Assembly (NCBI GenBank): GCA_007922195.1
Contig: ML682059.1
Location: 12,575,181 to 12,639,180, forward strand
Reading direction: 5' to 3'
Origin: Podocnemis expansa
Lineage: Eukaryota > Chordata > Testudines > Podocnemididae
Length of the DNA: 64,000 bases
Of the stretch, positions 12,201 to 27,200 are shown piece after piece. Numbering within the stretch: position 1 is the first letter of the stretch; each line of letters starts with the position of its first letter. Under the pieces are notes generated by a model. That model worked only from the letters and a program-made list of their open reading frames with translations. It was not told where the DNA came from and did no database searches. Both the position numbers and the translations under genes were made by a program.

Positions 12201-15200
12201 TATATTAAGCAATTAGTTAAATAGAAGACATATTCATTATTAGTACATTTATTAGTATTTTCCATATAAAAATAGCACTAGATTACATTAAGAGATTTTT
12301 AGAAATATGTTAGCATGTTAGTCCTATTATAAATTTCCAAAGGCATAGCTGTGTTAGTCTAATCCAGCAAAAAACAAACAAATGAGTCGTGTGGCACTTT
12401 AAGACTAACAGATTTATTTTTCTCATGAGCTTTCGTGGGACAAAATCCCACTTCAGACTGTAAGAGAAGATGAATATCTGTGTTTTATTATGCAGCTAAT
12501 TATGCATAATAAAACACTTGATCTTCCCAGGCATAAACAACTGTGAAGATGTGTTAAGGCTGAGAATACATACTTTCAGTAATGTAAGAATTAAAAAAAT
12601 TATATGGACCTTGTTTTGTACTAAAACAGGCATTACAAACAGAGAACAGTCATTATCAAGGCTAAACTTAAATTCCACTTTTGTAAAGGTATGGAAATAT
12701 GCAGTTGATACCCAAACAACCTTGATTCTGCCTTGTAGTGATGGTATGCAATGGACATAAAATTATTGTTAAAGCATTTTAGTGATCATAGTACCAGATT
12801 AAATTAAACTGATTTTTTACAAGATACTTTCTTTTGTCCATATTTTTTTGTCTTCATAGACAAGTGTGCAAGTCTCCCACTGTAGGACTATTTGACACAA
12901 CACATAGCTCTTAAAGAGACATGGGGAGTAAATAGGAAAAATAAGTGAATCTGTGGAGCTTCCAAAGGAGTGTCAGTGGCTTTCCAGAGAAAAAGAAAAA
13001 GAGTGAATGAGGGAATGAAAAGGACAGAAAAATAACTAGTTTATCCAACAAAAATATTATCATTGTGAGCAACATCTTTTGGAATGGTGGATCATAAGCT
13101 TATCATGACTGTGATATGGCTGCATAACAGGGCAGAGTTATAGTCATTCGCCTTTCCTAGCAGATGACCACACAATAGCAGTAGGTTTGGCTTAAAGAAG
13201 AAGAATGTTGTGTTCATAGCCCTCAGATGTAAGGGTTTAAAGAAATTACATGGAGGCACATGCTGTCTGGGCTGGTCCGCTGTAGATCAGCCAAGGCACA
13301 GATGTTATACTTGTCAAAGCAATATGTTAAATTTATGGTAAATAGATCTTTAAAAAAAACTATTGCCTCCAGACATTCAAAAGTTCTGCAGCTAGTAAAA
13401 TAGTTACCAGTCCTGTGCATTGCTTGAGCCAGCTTAGTGGCCACAAGGTGGGGAACTGGCCCTCTGTTTGTCGCGATTTGATGCTCCATGGTGATTACAG
13501 AAGGAACCCAAAGCATTCATGTTCTTACTCTGTCTTTTACAGGGGTTAGCCTTCATACAATCCTATGAATCTTGCTGTGTCATGCTGCCTCTGGATTCTG
13601 TATATCAAGTGCAAGCAAGCATGTCCTCTCCTCTTCTAATATCTTACTTCATTTCATCCTCAGGGTTGATTCCTCGATATTTTAGGGTTGTTTATGTGCT
13701 TTCTTTGACCTTGAGGATCAGAATGATAGCGGTACCTGGCTTCTTCACTCCGGTCTTTGTTGTCCAAACAGTTGGGGCTAGTGCCTTTCTCTGCATCTAT
13801 TTGTGTCTTACACACACATTCCTCACTCATAATCCAAAAGCATTTTTTTTTTAGGTTCAATAGTACAGGGTTCAGAAGAACAGCAAAATAGAGTAAAGTA
13901 ACAAAATGAAATCCACTTATGTGAAACTATAAGGAAAATTATCCTTAAACAGTATTGTACTCTAAGCAATAACCATTATTATATCAATCTTAAAAATACA
14001 AAAGAAAGACCTATCTAAATTTATTTCTATTTTACTCAGGTAATTAAACAAAGAATCTAATTTGGTTATAGAACTGTTGGAGTTGGTTCATACAGAAACT
14101 CTAGGGGACAAAATACAAAGTTACATTTTTGGTTTGTGAATCTGTATATAACACAGCCAGGGAAAGCAGACTTCAATCAAACCTTGACAATTTTGTAAGC
14201 TGTGCATCTTTCAAATGTAGCATGTCTCAGAAATGAGCCTGAACGCCTGGAATAACCAAGTGGGAGGTATTTCTGGTTCACCTCATCCAGACAAAGTGTT
14301 GTTAATGCTGTGGCACATTGGTAAATTTACTAAGTTGTTCATCCTGCCAGTGCTGCTATTCCTGCAGCTCCGATGTCAGCTGCATTCCTCGGGAGTGCAG
14401 CATGTGTATTCAGCACTCCTCAATGTCATTCGTAAAGAAATACAAATTGGTTCAGTGGTGTGAAGGTGCTTTGTCAGGTTTCTTGTCAGCAAAGCATGGT
14501 ACTAGCAATCTGTCCAATGGGTCACAGGGATGTTAACATGTATGCCTGTGACAAGATAAAGGCTCCGTCAGCACAGCTGTGTGTTGTGCTGTAGGTCAAT
14601 GTCCATCCTATTACTTCTTCTTTCATATATTGATACAAGCCAGTTACATATTACACTCCAGATATTGTTAGTCATCCCCTTTTATACCTTGTAACTGCTA
14701 GTTCGAACAAAAAATCCTCATCTGTTATCCTGTTATCCCCTCCTTATTTTACAAGGGAGTAGTGTGTTTTTGTACCATTTTTGGAGAATGTCTCTATTTA
14801 GTTACCTGAGAGATCTGTGTCATTTTGTACCATTCTTTCTGCCCAGGAATGTGCTTACTTGGCAAGTTTACCTCTAGTACATTACTCCCATGCCAAGGCC
14901 AGTCATATTTCTGTTCTGCAGCCTTTGGTTCACACTGTTAGCTACGGCTAGGGCTCCAGGAAGATCGACACATGGAAGTCATTTCTCCACTGGAGAGTAG
15001 AAATCATGTTATTCCTAGTCAGATTTAGTAAGTATTGTAGGATATGTTTTAAAAAGATGCTGGAGCTGCTACCAAAATATCTAGGTGTGTGGGGCCTGCG
15101 GTGCCATCCTGCAGCTGTATAAAGTTGATAGTTAAAGGAAAATCTCTATCAGATTGCATGTGGTCCAAATTAACTTTCTATTGCTGTAACTATCCAAGAG

Positions 15201-18200
15201 GGGATACGGCTGGCTCAAATTCCAGGGAAAGGAAGGAGAAAGTGCTTCATTTCTAAGCTGGTTCAATATATGAATATTTTAACATTTGAATTCTAGTTTT
15301 TTGCTGTCTTCATAGAATCATAGAAACTGGAAGGGACCATGAGAGGTTATCAAGTCCAGTCCCCCGCACTTGTGGCAGGACCAAGTACCTCCTTAAACTG
15401 TCCCTGACAGATGCTTGTCTAACCTGTTCTTTAACACTTCCAGTGATGGAGATTCCAAAACCTGCATAGGCAACTTAATCCAGTGGTTAATCACCCTGAC
15501 AGTTAGGAATTTTTTGCTAATGTCTCACCTAAACCTAACAGATTTATTTTTCGCATGACATGACTCCTTGTTTTGTTTTGTTTTGTTTTGTTTTGTTTTG
15601 CTGGACTAGACTAACATGGCTATCCCTTTAGAAATTAACCTAAACCTTCCTTTCTGTAATTTAACTCCTTTGCTTCTTGTCCTGTCATCAGCAGTTGAGA
15701 ACAGTTTTTCTCCCTCTTCCTCTTGACAGCCTCTTAGATACTTGAAAATTGTTATCATGTTCCCTCTCAGTCTTCTCTTTTCTAGGCTAAAAAAAACCTA
15801 GCTCTTTCAGTCTTCCCTCATAAGTCAAGTGTTCCAGACCTTTAATCATTCGTATTGCTGTTCTCTGGACTTTGTCCAGTTCATCCACATCTTTCCTGAA
15901 ACAAGGCATGCAGAACTGGACACAATATTCCAGCTGAGTCTTAATCAGAGTGGACTAAAACAAGAACTACTACTTGCCTTTCTTACAGTACTCCTGTTAA
16001 TACATCCGAGAATGATGTTTGCTGTTTTTGCAACAGTGTTATACCATTGACTCCTGTTTAGCTTGTGGTCTACTATGTGGTCCCCATTTCATATATGTAC
16101 AATGGACTGTTCTTTCCTAAGTGGAGTACTTTGCACTTGTTGTTATTGAATTTCATTCTGTTTACATCAGACCATTTTACCAGTTTGTCCAAATCATTTT
16201 GAACTGTGATCCTATCCTCCAAAACACTTCCAACCCCACGCAGCTTGGTATCATCGGCAAACTTTATAACTGTACTCTTTTTGCTATCATCTAAATCACT
16301 GATGAAAATATTGAACAGAACTGGACCCAGAACCAGTCTCTTCAGTACTCCACTCCTTCCAGCATGACTGGACCATTGATAACTACTCTCTGGCGTTTGT
16401 TATCCAGCCAAATTTTTACCCATCTTACAGTAGCTCCATCCAGGCTGTATTTCCCAAGTTTGTTAATGAATTTTCCCATAGTTATTGTAGTTATATTTAA
16501 AGTGTAGGTATTCTCAGAAAAGTGACTTTGTAAAAATGGTGCTGCCTTACTCAGCAGATCTGTCCACCATCTGTAGTTCATCAAATCTGCTGATTTCAGT
16601 GACAAAAATAAAGTATTTTTATTCCTCTTAGCACTATATCATGAAAACAGCTAAGAGAGGAGGAGTGGAAGTCAGCTTCTCCTTATGTATAATCAGATCA
16701 GAATGGTTTGCTATGTTCCAGTTACTTTTTACAGCTTACAGAAGCTTTTACATGCAAGAAGAAAAGAATTCAACTTTGCTGTCAGAACCCAGGCAGGAAT
16801 TGCAGGGCTACTAGTTGCGGAGAAGGGGCGGAAGAAATCCCCAATAATTTTATGTGAAAATGCAGCACAGTTGATATGAAAATCATTGAGCCACAATAAA
16901 CATGGAACACCACAAAGCCATTTTTGCAAAGTCATCTTTATGAATAGAGGAATTATAATTCAGTGACATAGTCCAAACTAAGAACAAGTGGTTATTTGTG
17001 AGGGGTTTTGCTTTGTTTTGTTTTATGCAATTTTTAATCTGCTCTTATAAACTGCTCATTCTTGTGTCAGAATGTCCAGTAAAACTACTGGATGGAAGTT
17101 TACTGTTGTTTTCATTTACAACAGATGGAACAGGCTGCTGCCATAGAACTAGGTGATGAGAGCAAACTCACCAAGATGCTGGCCTTGAGACCTTTGGACA
17201 AACATATCAGTGAACACAAGGATGTGAACAAAGTTATGGTGCAGCTTACCACAATAATTTCATCTCTTAAAACTGATACAGTGGATATTTTGAAGAGCTT
17301 TGCTAAATTCTCCAGCATCTGGAATCAGGTTAAATATATATGGTGATGATAAATATCTGCCAGTTTATTGCAAAACATGCTACTTTTTACTAAGTAAACT
17401 GATCTGCTTTTGGTTACATTAGTAAATTATGTTTCCCGTAAACTGTATATGATTTTGCTTGTCTTGTGTTTTCCCCCCTCAAACATTTTTTGAGTAATAG
17501 GTTTATTTTTCATACTTAAGTGTTCACTATACTTTAAGATTTTACAGCATAAGGTTGATACTTCAGCCTTAATATTCCCCTTCCTCTCTTATTGACTACA
17601 TAAATGACCACGATTTCTGATGAACTATGCCAGAACAACAAGATGGATGAAGTAATATATTGTAGTGGTCAGAAGAAGACAGAAAACCAAAATCCACCCT
17701 GAATCTTTCTGACAGAAGCAGAAAGGCATGCCACAGGAATGTGCCTCTGCTGAAAAGAGCCATCACCTCCTCCAGCATTGCCTCTGGGAAATCAAAGACT
17801 GCAGAGAGGTTCCAAAGAGTGAGCTGACTAATCCTCCCTGAATGTATCAACAAGGCTTCAGATGTAGGCACCAGCTGCTGCACAGAGCTTTCATTCACCT
17901 TCACAGAAAAGATAAGCTGAATAGAGAAAAAACAAGCTAGGACTGAAGATCCTAAACCAGAACGGGGTCCTGGCAGGTGGATTGGGTTTTGCTCTGGGTT
18001 GAGCCCCATCACATACTTGTTGAAATCTGAGGAATCTCTTACCCAGTAATATCATGTGAGATCAACCCTGTTACCTCCTGAGTAGGGAAAGCTGGTGCAG
18101 GGAAACATATATTAGCAGTGCCTCCTTGAGTGGAAACAAACTACCAAACTTCATGCCAAAGAATGAGAGAGTTTGTCTGATCCTGAATGCCATCTCTAAC

Positions 18201-21200
18201 AACTGGGTGCTTCCAGAATCCCGTCCTAAGCAAAATCATAGAGTACATTGTGACAACCAAACTCCAGGAATCTATGGCACCAGCTGATAGTCTGGATCCT
18301 TCACAATCAATAGACTTCAAACCACAGAGGCAGCTCTAAAAGCCTTCTTGAGGAGCTTCCTTGTGCCTATGGATTTGAGCTGAACCTCAAGGGCTTAAAA
18401 TTTAATTACCTAACATTTCTGCAGTTGGGCCCTGTTGTTGCTGATTCATGCATGAGACTTGAAATATTAAATAAAACAATACTGCAAATGGCTTCAATTA
18501 TTCTTCTTCAATAATATCCCAAGAGTTGTGAATGGCAGCTGCTCTTCCTCCACAAGAGCACTCATATATAGTTTTTTGCAGGAATCAAAGCTGTCCTTCC
18601 TTTCTTCAGTGTCTCTGTGGGGCCATTTGTGCAAGTTGTTATGTGCCATGCTGTTCATTGCCAACAATACACTGGTGATACTAAGCTTTCTTTCTCCTCA
18701 GCAGATGCTACCAATGTAATCACAAAGAACTCATGATGCCAGGTAGAGATTAACACCTGGATGAAGATCAGTTGGCTCAAAGTAACTCTAGGCAAGACCA
18801 AAAAGAGGTCTGGGTCTGAGGGTGGAGGTGAAACTGCATCTCCAACTTGTACAGAGTCCAACATCCAGCCATCTTTGAAGCAGAATGTCACCAATGCTTG
18901 GTTCCCTTAACTTCACTGTTACTCTCTTCTCCCACCAAGCTGCACTGTATGCTGAATGATCTGGTCCAGAATATGGCCCAATCTTATATTTGCAACTAAG
19001 AAGTATAGGTAAAATTTACAATCTCTGGGAGAAGGGAGACTGTTCATTCATTCAGCTACTGACAGGTGACTATGGGAACTGTATTTTGAACTACATGAAG
19101 ATATTATAGATGTGGGTGAACGTGAGTTGCTCTGCAGGGAATGGGAAGGGCAGACTAAATATTCTCACCATAGTTTTGGTAGCTTGGTTATAAACTCCAT
19201 AGATGTATTTGGAGTGGGAACAGGAATCATGGTCTATGTTAGTTTCCTGCTGACAGATAGAGAAAAAGTTATTCAAAAGAGTAATGGGGAAAAGGAGAGG
19301 AGACAGAAGAACAAAGCAATTAAAATGATTTATAAAACTTAAATTAGGTTTTAAGCTCTTTGAGACAGAAACCATGTTTTCATTTATGTCTGAACAGCAG
19401 CTAACCCAAATGTGGGCTAAGAAGGGTGCTATAAATGATAAATAATGATGCAAAATTCTGCATTTATGTAGGATCCAGAGGAAAAACTAAAAGAATTCCT
19501 AGAGACTAATCCGGTGATGTCTGAATTCCAAACTCAAATTAATTACTTTTCTGTAAGTATTGTCTAAGATTCTTTTATTGTTCAGAGAAAAGTTATAGTG
19601 CAGAATAATTGATAATCTATCTTATTCTTAGCAATTAGAAACCCAAATTAGAGAACTGCCAAGTCACCTCATACTGGAGTCAGTAGATTTTGCAACAGAG
19701 TCCTTGAAACTGGCCTTGATTCAGGAATGTCGGTTAAGGCAGAGAACATTTGGATTAGCGTTAAATAAAAAAGCTGCCATGGACATGGATGAAATTTACA
19801 CATTCATTGACAATCTCAGCAAGCGATTAAACAGGCCAGTCAATGACCTTCATGATGTGCGAGGAGCAATGGATGCACTAAAGGAAATACGAGAGGCTGA
19901 GATTAAAATTGACATGACAGTTGGACCTATAGAGGAATCTTATGCACTTCTACATAAATATGATCTGCTGTTTAAAGATGGAAATGCAGAAAGAGTTGAT
20001 GGGTTGGCATATGCTTGGAAGAACCTAAATGCACAGGTACTGTAGCCTTCCACAGTATGTAAACTACAGTCATTCTTGTCAGTATTTTTTGTGCCACATT
20101 ACTAGAGCAGAACCAATTTGTTTTAGACATTCACTTATTTCAAATTGTTTTAATTATTTTCCCTTTCTTGCATATATTTACTTATGTCAGGTATTGAAAA
20201 TGCAGGACTTGCTGCTTAAAGTGCAACCATCCATGAAAATAGATTTACTGGATGGCGTTAAAAAGTTCCAGATTGATACTGTGGAGTTCTACAAAGACTA
20301 TAATGAGAAGTGAGTAAATCATGATGCAGTGTAACTTTATATTACATTGCTAATTGTTCCAGAATGGTATATCTAAGATGTATTCAGGAAGCAAACAAGA
20401 GGCTGCAAAAGACACATGACACCTGAAAAGAAACACTGCAGGAAGTGGGGATGGGTAAACTAAATATTCAAAAAAACAATTTTTTCCCCATGTGTTTTGC
20501 TGTTAAAGATCTGGGTTGGGCAAATGCTACTCTAGCCATAGATCAAAAGTCCCCAAACGATGGGGTGGGCCTCTCAAGGGAGGCACATGAATGTGTCAAG
20601 CGAGGAATGAGCTGTGTGCTTTATCTTTTTTAAAGAGCTCTGGTGTCAGCCTTGCATGGCTGTGGCTTGTGCAGATGGACTGTGAACACCTGGTAATTGG
20701 GGAAACAGTGGACAGACAGCCAAAGCCCTACCCCCTGTGCTCTCCTTCACACCCCCATTCCCTCAGTGGGAGGCGCTTTGGGCTCTCCTTCCTCCTTGCC
20801 CCTTCCTCATTCCTTCATCGTAGGAAGTGGAGTTCTGGGCATCAGCCCTCAGGCCAGCAACAGTGCAGAAGAAAGGGTGGGAGTGGGGCACTGAGTCTGT
20901 TGTAAAAAGTGATATTGACATATATCACTTGTCACGCTGCCACCCCTTTATGCTGCTGTTTGTGTGGTAATGCCTTCAAAGCTGGGCACCTGGTGCTGGC
21001 AGCAGCTTCTGCTTTCTGCTCTGTCCTCATAACTGTATGGTGGTATATGTACTTGTGGGTGGGAGGGGTGTGAACAATTACAAGCACAAGGAAAGGCGGG
21101 GGAGGGGACAATCAACTAATCGAGATTCATTTAAGTCATTTCAGTGTAAGACTGCAGTTTGAAAGGTCAGAAGGATTAATAGGACTGGAACGAATAAGAG

Positions 21201-24200
21201 TCAGCCAGACCCTCCACCCAGATCTAAAGCCAAACTCTTCTGAGATTCTCATCCAGTGAAACACTTAAGCATGTGCTTGATTTTGATTTGTGAATAGTCT
21301 CTTTGAAATCAATGGAGATTTGGCCTGCTGAATCCTGTTACACAGTGCACAGAGCAATCCTAGTTTGCAGTTAGGAGCAAAACTCTTAAGCCTTCATTGT
21401 ATTTGCTCGATTGTTTAATTTTGTCTCTGGCATTCGCTGTTTATAATCTCCTTTGAGAGGAGTTTGCTGTCTATTGTAACCATTTTTCCTGTTTCATTAA
21501 GAGCAAAAATCTCATTCATTAAAAACATGTTAAGAAATAAAAATTCATGTAAAGTCATAGAAGCAAAATTAAAAAAAAAATTGTAGATCTTTTTGGCTTC
21601 TATTGACTTCTGTTGGCAGTTGGGGCAAGCTGTGTCACCAGAAGTGTAAGGCATATCCTTTGGAAAGATCTGACAGCTGATGTGAAAATGTTAAATATAT
21701 TTTTGCTCTGTCTTCACAGTTCTTTTGTGATAAACTTCAGTTATAAGAAAACAATCCTATGTTTTAAAAATATTTCATTGTGCATGGGCTTGGAGAGTTT
21801 TCCATTTCTTTAAACAATGGCTATGCTGATGCCTTTTAGAACACCTGTACAGTTGGTATTCATGTGTGTGTGAATTTGATGCTGTTGATTTTTTGCAGAG
21901 GCCCTGGTGTGGAAGACATTCCTCCTTGGGAAGCAAGTGATAGGTTACAAATCTTCCAAGCCAAATTTGATGAACTGTGGAGGCAGTATATCACTTTTTC
22001 TGGTGGGGAAGAATTATTTGGTCTTCCTGTCACAGGTAGTAATGCCACAATTGCAGTCAACCTTGCAAAATGAATGTCATGCAATAATATTAGCCACGTG
22101 TCAGTGTGATTGCTGTCCAGCTGGCAGATTTGTCATAAATGTTTGATTCTTGGTTACACAAAGTTCTTAACAGCTATCTTTAGTGGAATATCATCTCAAC
22201 ATTTCTTCTGTAATCGGAAGGTCTGAACAAATACCTGGAGAATTTAAAAGGTTATTGATTTTAATTAGCTCTATTATGGGCATCTCTAACAAATGTGTGG
22301 CTTCTTATGACCTCAGCATGACAGTAAAACAGATCTCTAGTACTTTAGCTTCAAAAATACAAACTAAAATTAAAGGGAAATGATCTCAACGGCAGTAGTC
22401 TGTACCTAGCATCAAACTGGTCTCTTGTTGTCCAAGGTTAGGGTGACATTTGTAAAGGTATATAGTCAACTAAAGATGCAAGATCCCAGAAGAATCTACT
22501 GGGATTTTCAAAAGTGCCAAAATGCTTTTGAAATAACCATTATGTCTCAATATGCGTCTTTAGGGCCTAAACACCTTCAGTTGGCCCTGGGCAGCTGCCA
22601 GGTGACTTTAAGCTACCGTTGCTCACCTTCCTCAGGTGCACAAAGGGGAGTTGTGATACACCTTAAGATCTGGGCCAACATCATCCAAAGAATCTTTTAT
22701 TGGCAGTCCTAGATGAGTTAGACAGCCCTGTGCAGGTATGGACTTAAACCATAGATTCCATCTGGCATAAAGAAGACAGCTTTTTTGAGAAATGGAGCTC
22801 TGAATGAGGTGCAACATGTCACATTCTTGTAAACGGAAGAGTATGTCTACACTGCAGTTAAACACCTGTGTCAGCTGCCTCGAGCTTGCAAGAAATTGCA
22901 GAGCAGTTTAATTGCTGTGTAGATGTTTGGGCTTGTCTGTGTGGTCCCAGAACATGGACTTCAGCCTGAGCCTGAATATCTACACCAGAATTAAACAAGC
23001 TCTGAGCCTGAGCCCCGGTTAGCTAACACAGCCCAGCCATGGGTATTTAACTGCCATGTAGGCATATCCATAGTGATTGCTCCCATGAGACAGCATGCAC
23101 TCTTATTGAAGATCACAAAGGTATTCTGGATAGAGTGCATCTCCTTCTGACAGAAACCTGAGCTTCTGTCTCTGTTGTACTTTGGTTGCACTTTTAGAAA
23201 AACATATTATCAATAAAGTAATAATGAATTGAAGTAAAAATTAGTTGAATTGAGTATGAGTACTAATATCTGTGGGCATGATTGAATATGAGTAATGAGG
23301 TTGCATGAATGTAGGCTGAGGGACTGCCTGTTTTGATGAGGGCAGGGGCATTATAAACTCCAGGTATCTGGTTAGAAATAAGGGACAGTGAGAGCAGTGA
23401 CAGGAAGGAACGGGGCTACAGAAAATTGTTGGGGGGTAGCTTCTTTGGGGTATGGGGTCCAACAAGGCTCTGGACCAAAGAGGGCCTTAGACACCATAGC
23501 CTGGGCCCTATAAATCCTGATAATGGCCCTGGTAAATGCATTCAGTGTCATCTGCATTGCAGTAAAACATGTTCCTTGTCTAGAGTAAAGTGCCTTCCCC
23601 ATCAAAACTTTGATTCAAACACCTTATTTTGTAAATATTAAATTTGCCCTACACTGGAGATGTTCAAAGTATGTACGCATTCCTGTCCTCTTTTAGGCAC
23701 TTCTTTTGTGTATGTTTTGGTGTGAATGATTTTCTGTTACAAGGATAGTCCATGTTTTACTATACCACAATTCCATAAGGGGAGGTGTGTCACATTTTTC
23801 TAATAATGTGCAATACAGAATCTAGGTTATAACAATAAAGAAGAAATTAATTCATCATTTTGTTTAAAATGTACATCCTTTACTGGTACATTAAGCAAGC
23901 AGGCTGGGGGATCTCTAGGAAGCGGACATTTTGTCGTAAGATGAAGCTACTTAACAATTTCTTCCCCAAACTGCCTAATTTCTTGACAGAATCCCCTTTC
24001 CCTTTTCCTTTCCTTGCAACCCTTCAACAGAGCACTTCTCTAGTAACAAAAATATGATGGTTCTCAAGTGAAATCAAGTGCCATATAGTAATTTGTAGAA
24101 ATTTTGATTATGAGCTACACAAATTGAAGATAGATATCCCCTTTCTCATCCAGAAATCCACTTGTCCGGCTCAGTTTCTTTGTCCTAATCCCTCTCCCAT

Positions 24201-27200
24201 CTTTTCATCTAGGTTGTTTAATTATTGACATCTTTTTCTATCAAAATTGTATATATCTTAGAATTTAAACCATCTGTTCCAGCCTGATCTTATGCTAACT
24301 CCTCAAATGTGATTAGAAGTCTAAACAGAGCAACTTTGTAGATGTTGAGAAATGTGGTCACCCTTTTTAGCAAATTCAGAAGAGAACGGCTCCCTAGGGG
24401 GCAAACCAGGGTCTTTAGTCAGTTTCTTTGACTATTAACTTGATCCGAATAAGTAATGCATGGTGAAGTATGTTAATACATTTTTTGTAATTTTGCATTA
24501 GTAAAAATTAAGAAGAAAACAAATTATCCTACATACAGCAAGTTTGACATTTCAGAGTTTTAACAATGTATTTAGTGAGCTATATAAAAAAGGGGGGGCA
24601 TTTCTAAATGCTTCTAACTTTTAACATATGATTTCAGAACCTCCTAAAGATTAACATTAAATCTGTACCTCTTTAGTAAATGGTGCAAATTTGTAAAGAA
24701 ACTATTTTAGTTTTCCTTTTGAAATCGGTAGACTATGCCTCTACATTAGCTGCCTTTTTCATCACAAATTCAAGTGCAAAGTCATGAACAGTAGCTACAT
24801 AATATGGTTATGTTTGCAATATAAAGAATTGGGCCATACACTGACTAGAAACTGAGTAATTATTGTGGGCCAGATTCTGATGCTTTTGCTCAGTAGGGCA
24901 TTTTGCGGGACCATTTGAGGAATATTCACTATTCACTGTGAATAATGCTGTCAGAACCCAACCTTTTATGTTTATTAAATCTTCATTTTAAAATGGCACA
25001 ATTTAGAATTATTTTTTAAATAGTTTGAATGTAACATATAATCACAATCTGCTTCTTTTAAATTTTGGAACAGAATACCCAGAACTGCAAAAAATAAAAT
25101 GGGAGCTTACTCTGCTTCAGAAACTTTATGGTCTTTACAATTCAGTTACTGCTAATATCAGTGGATATTATGAAATACTTTGGAGTGATTTGGACATTGA
25201 AAAAATTAACAGTGAGCTTCTGGATTTTCAGAACAGGTAAATTAATTAGTGTATGTTGAAGTGCCTCAAAATTCTTCTCTCTCATTTTTCATTCATTTAT
25301 GAGAATTGATCCTTCAGGGAATTTTCTGAAGATGCTTATTTATTTCCAGCTTTGGCCTTATCTAATATCCAAGAAGCAAATCTCCAGACAGAGTGAGGCA
25401 GAAGAATCAGCACCACTGCTACATGAACATAAATAGAGATTGATCCTTCAGTTGCAACCTAAACCTTTGAGCTTCTTAGTTAGAAATCTGTCTAGTGACT
25501 ATCAGTTTCTATACCTCCAGTTTTCCGATTTTCTTTCATAGAAGACTTCGCCGCTGTCAGTTCGAACTTCCTGATCGACTGCTTGTGTCTGTGAAGACCA
25601 GCTGAGCCGATCATGAAGTCAGTCTCTGAACACCACCCTGGCAACTGGAGAAGCACTGAGTTGAACGGAAGGCCCTTCCTTTTGACTCAGTGCAGTGGAC
25701 ATGTGGGGAGTAAGGAAGTCAAACACAGTTATGCAATTCATTTTGAGTAAATTATGTTTCTCCATTTGACTGATGCCGAAAAGGACAGGCAGTATAGACC
25801 TATCCTATGTATGCTGGTCTTTGGAGAATCCAGTTTGATCTGGTATATACACATTTCTCCAAGGAGGACTTGAAAGGTAGATAACTAAGCAAATTCATTA
25901 GCATCCTCTCTTGTTATGAGAAAAGGTACATTAAATTTCAGAATCACACATACACAGTTTTGTTTTTAATACAACAGAGCTCAAAGGTTTTTAACTCTAA
26001 TTCAATGAAGTTTAACCTAACCCAGCAAAGCTTAATTTCATGATGTTTTTCAGTATATTATGGAATATTTTCAGTCTGTTGCAGTCAGGTGTTTTATTTA
26101 CAGCCTTTTCACCCACAAATTGAAAAGTGAGATATTGATAATTGTTTTAAAAGATGTTCCATTCTCTTTTTAGAATTCGTAAATTGCCTAAGGCTCTGAA
26201 GGAATGGCAGGCTTTTCATGACCTAAAAAAGAAGATTGATGATTTCGCTGAGAGTTGTCCTTTGCTTGAAATGATGGCAAACAAAGTTAGTTCAACATGA
26301 TACTTTAAAGAGCAGAACTTGAAGATCAAATAATTTTGTTATGTGTATAAGATGCTTTCAACCTTTCATTTTTAAAAGATCAAAGCAACTTTATGCATGG
26401 TAATATCTGATTAGGATTAGTTACAGACAACTAAAAACAAAACACTTCACAGTTTGATTAGATGAATGGTAGCATGTTAAATGGAATGGAGATTGAGACA
26501 TTCACACATATTGAACAGTTTCAGTGGAAAATTGCATAACTTTTTCCTAATAACACTCCCTCTCTCTCTCTCTTTCTCTCTCTCTCAAATTATATATATA
26601 TATAAAATTGATCCTAAAAATTTGCTGCTTTTTAAACATTATATAGTCCAATTCCTGTGAACTTTTCTAGGCAATGATGCCAAGACACTGGGAAAGAATA
26701 GCACAAGTAACTGGCCATAACTTTGATGTTCTCTCTGAAAGTTTCTCTCTGAAGAACATAATGGATGCCTCTTTGTTAAAATATAAGGAAGATATTGAGG
26801 TACACAAACTTTTCTGTTGGCATTTAAAAGTTAGCTTTGTGGTCTGGGATTCTTTATGTTTAAAGTCCTGCATTCCTACATAGTTTTATCATACAAACAA
26901 ATTTGATTTTGCTTATTTGGTTCATTTGGAGGATGGAATTTGATCACTGAAATGGTTAGCTTGCTTACTTTGATTACAGAGCTGCAAAAAAGGGGATGCA
27001 TTTCATAGTATAAAGTTAATACTTGTAAAGAATTTTTTTTGTTGTTGTTTTTAAGGCTCATTTGCACTCTGGTTTTAGATGCTGTTTATTGTAGTTTTGT
27101 TTTGCACCTAATGTTGTATAGGAGTAAAAGAAAAAAGTCATTATAGGCCTGACCCTGGGAGCTGTGGAGCAACATCCACTCCACTGAACTCTGTGAGAAC

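Larger units (their letters stand above)
11975..17124 (+). other. Intron 6, repeat-bearing
   Basis: Holds a foldback copy (12335-12476) and an antisense CR1 (15312-16500) carrying a nested insertion (15536-15637). Between about 12480 and 15310 I see only AT-rich intron with unconvincing open frames (for example 13519-13854, about 111 codons, hydrophobic and low complexity). 16500-17124 has no recognisable feature. Confidence 0.65.
17329..19471 (+). other. Intron 7
   Basis: Contains an L2-like LINE relic (about 18040-18950) and a short dispersed-repeat tail (19340-19445). An antisense open frame at 17596-18012 (138 codons) lies just upstream of the LINE region and resembles no protein. Confidence 0.6.

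Noticed and set aside
13519..13854. Hydrophobic 111-codon open frame
   Set aside because: No family match, no splice or promoter context, within an intron.
17596..18012. 138-codon minus-strand open frame
   Set aside because: Next to an L2-like LINE relic; the sequence resembles no protein.
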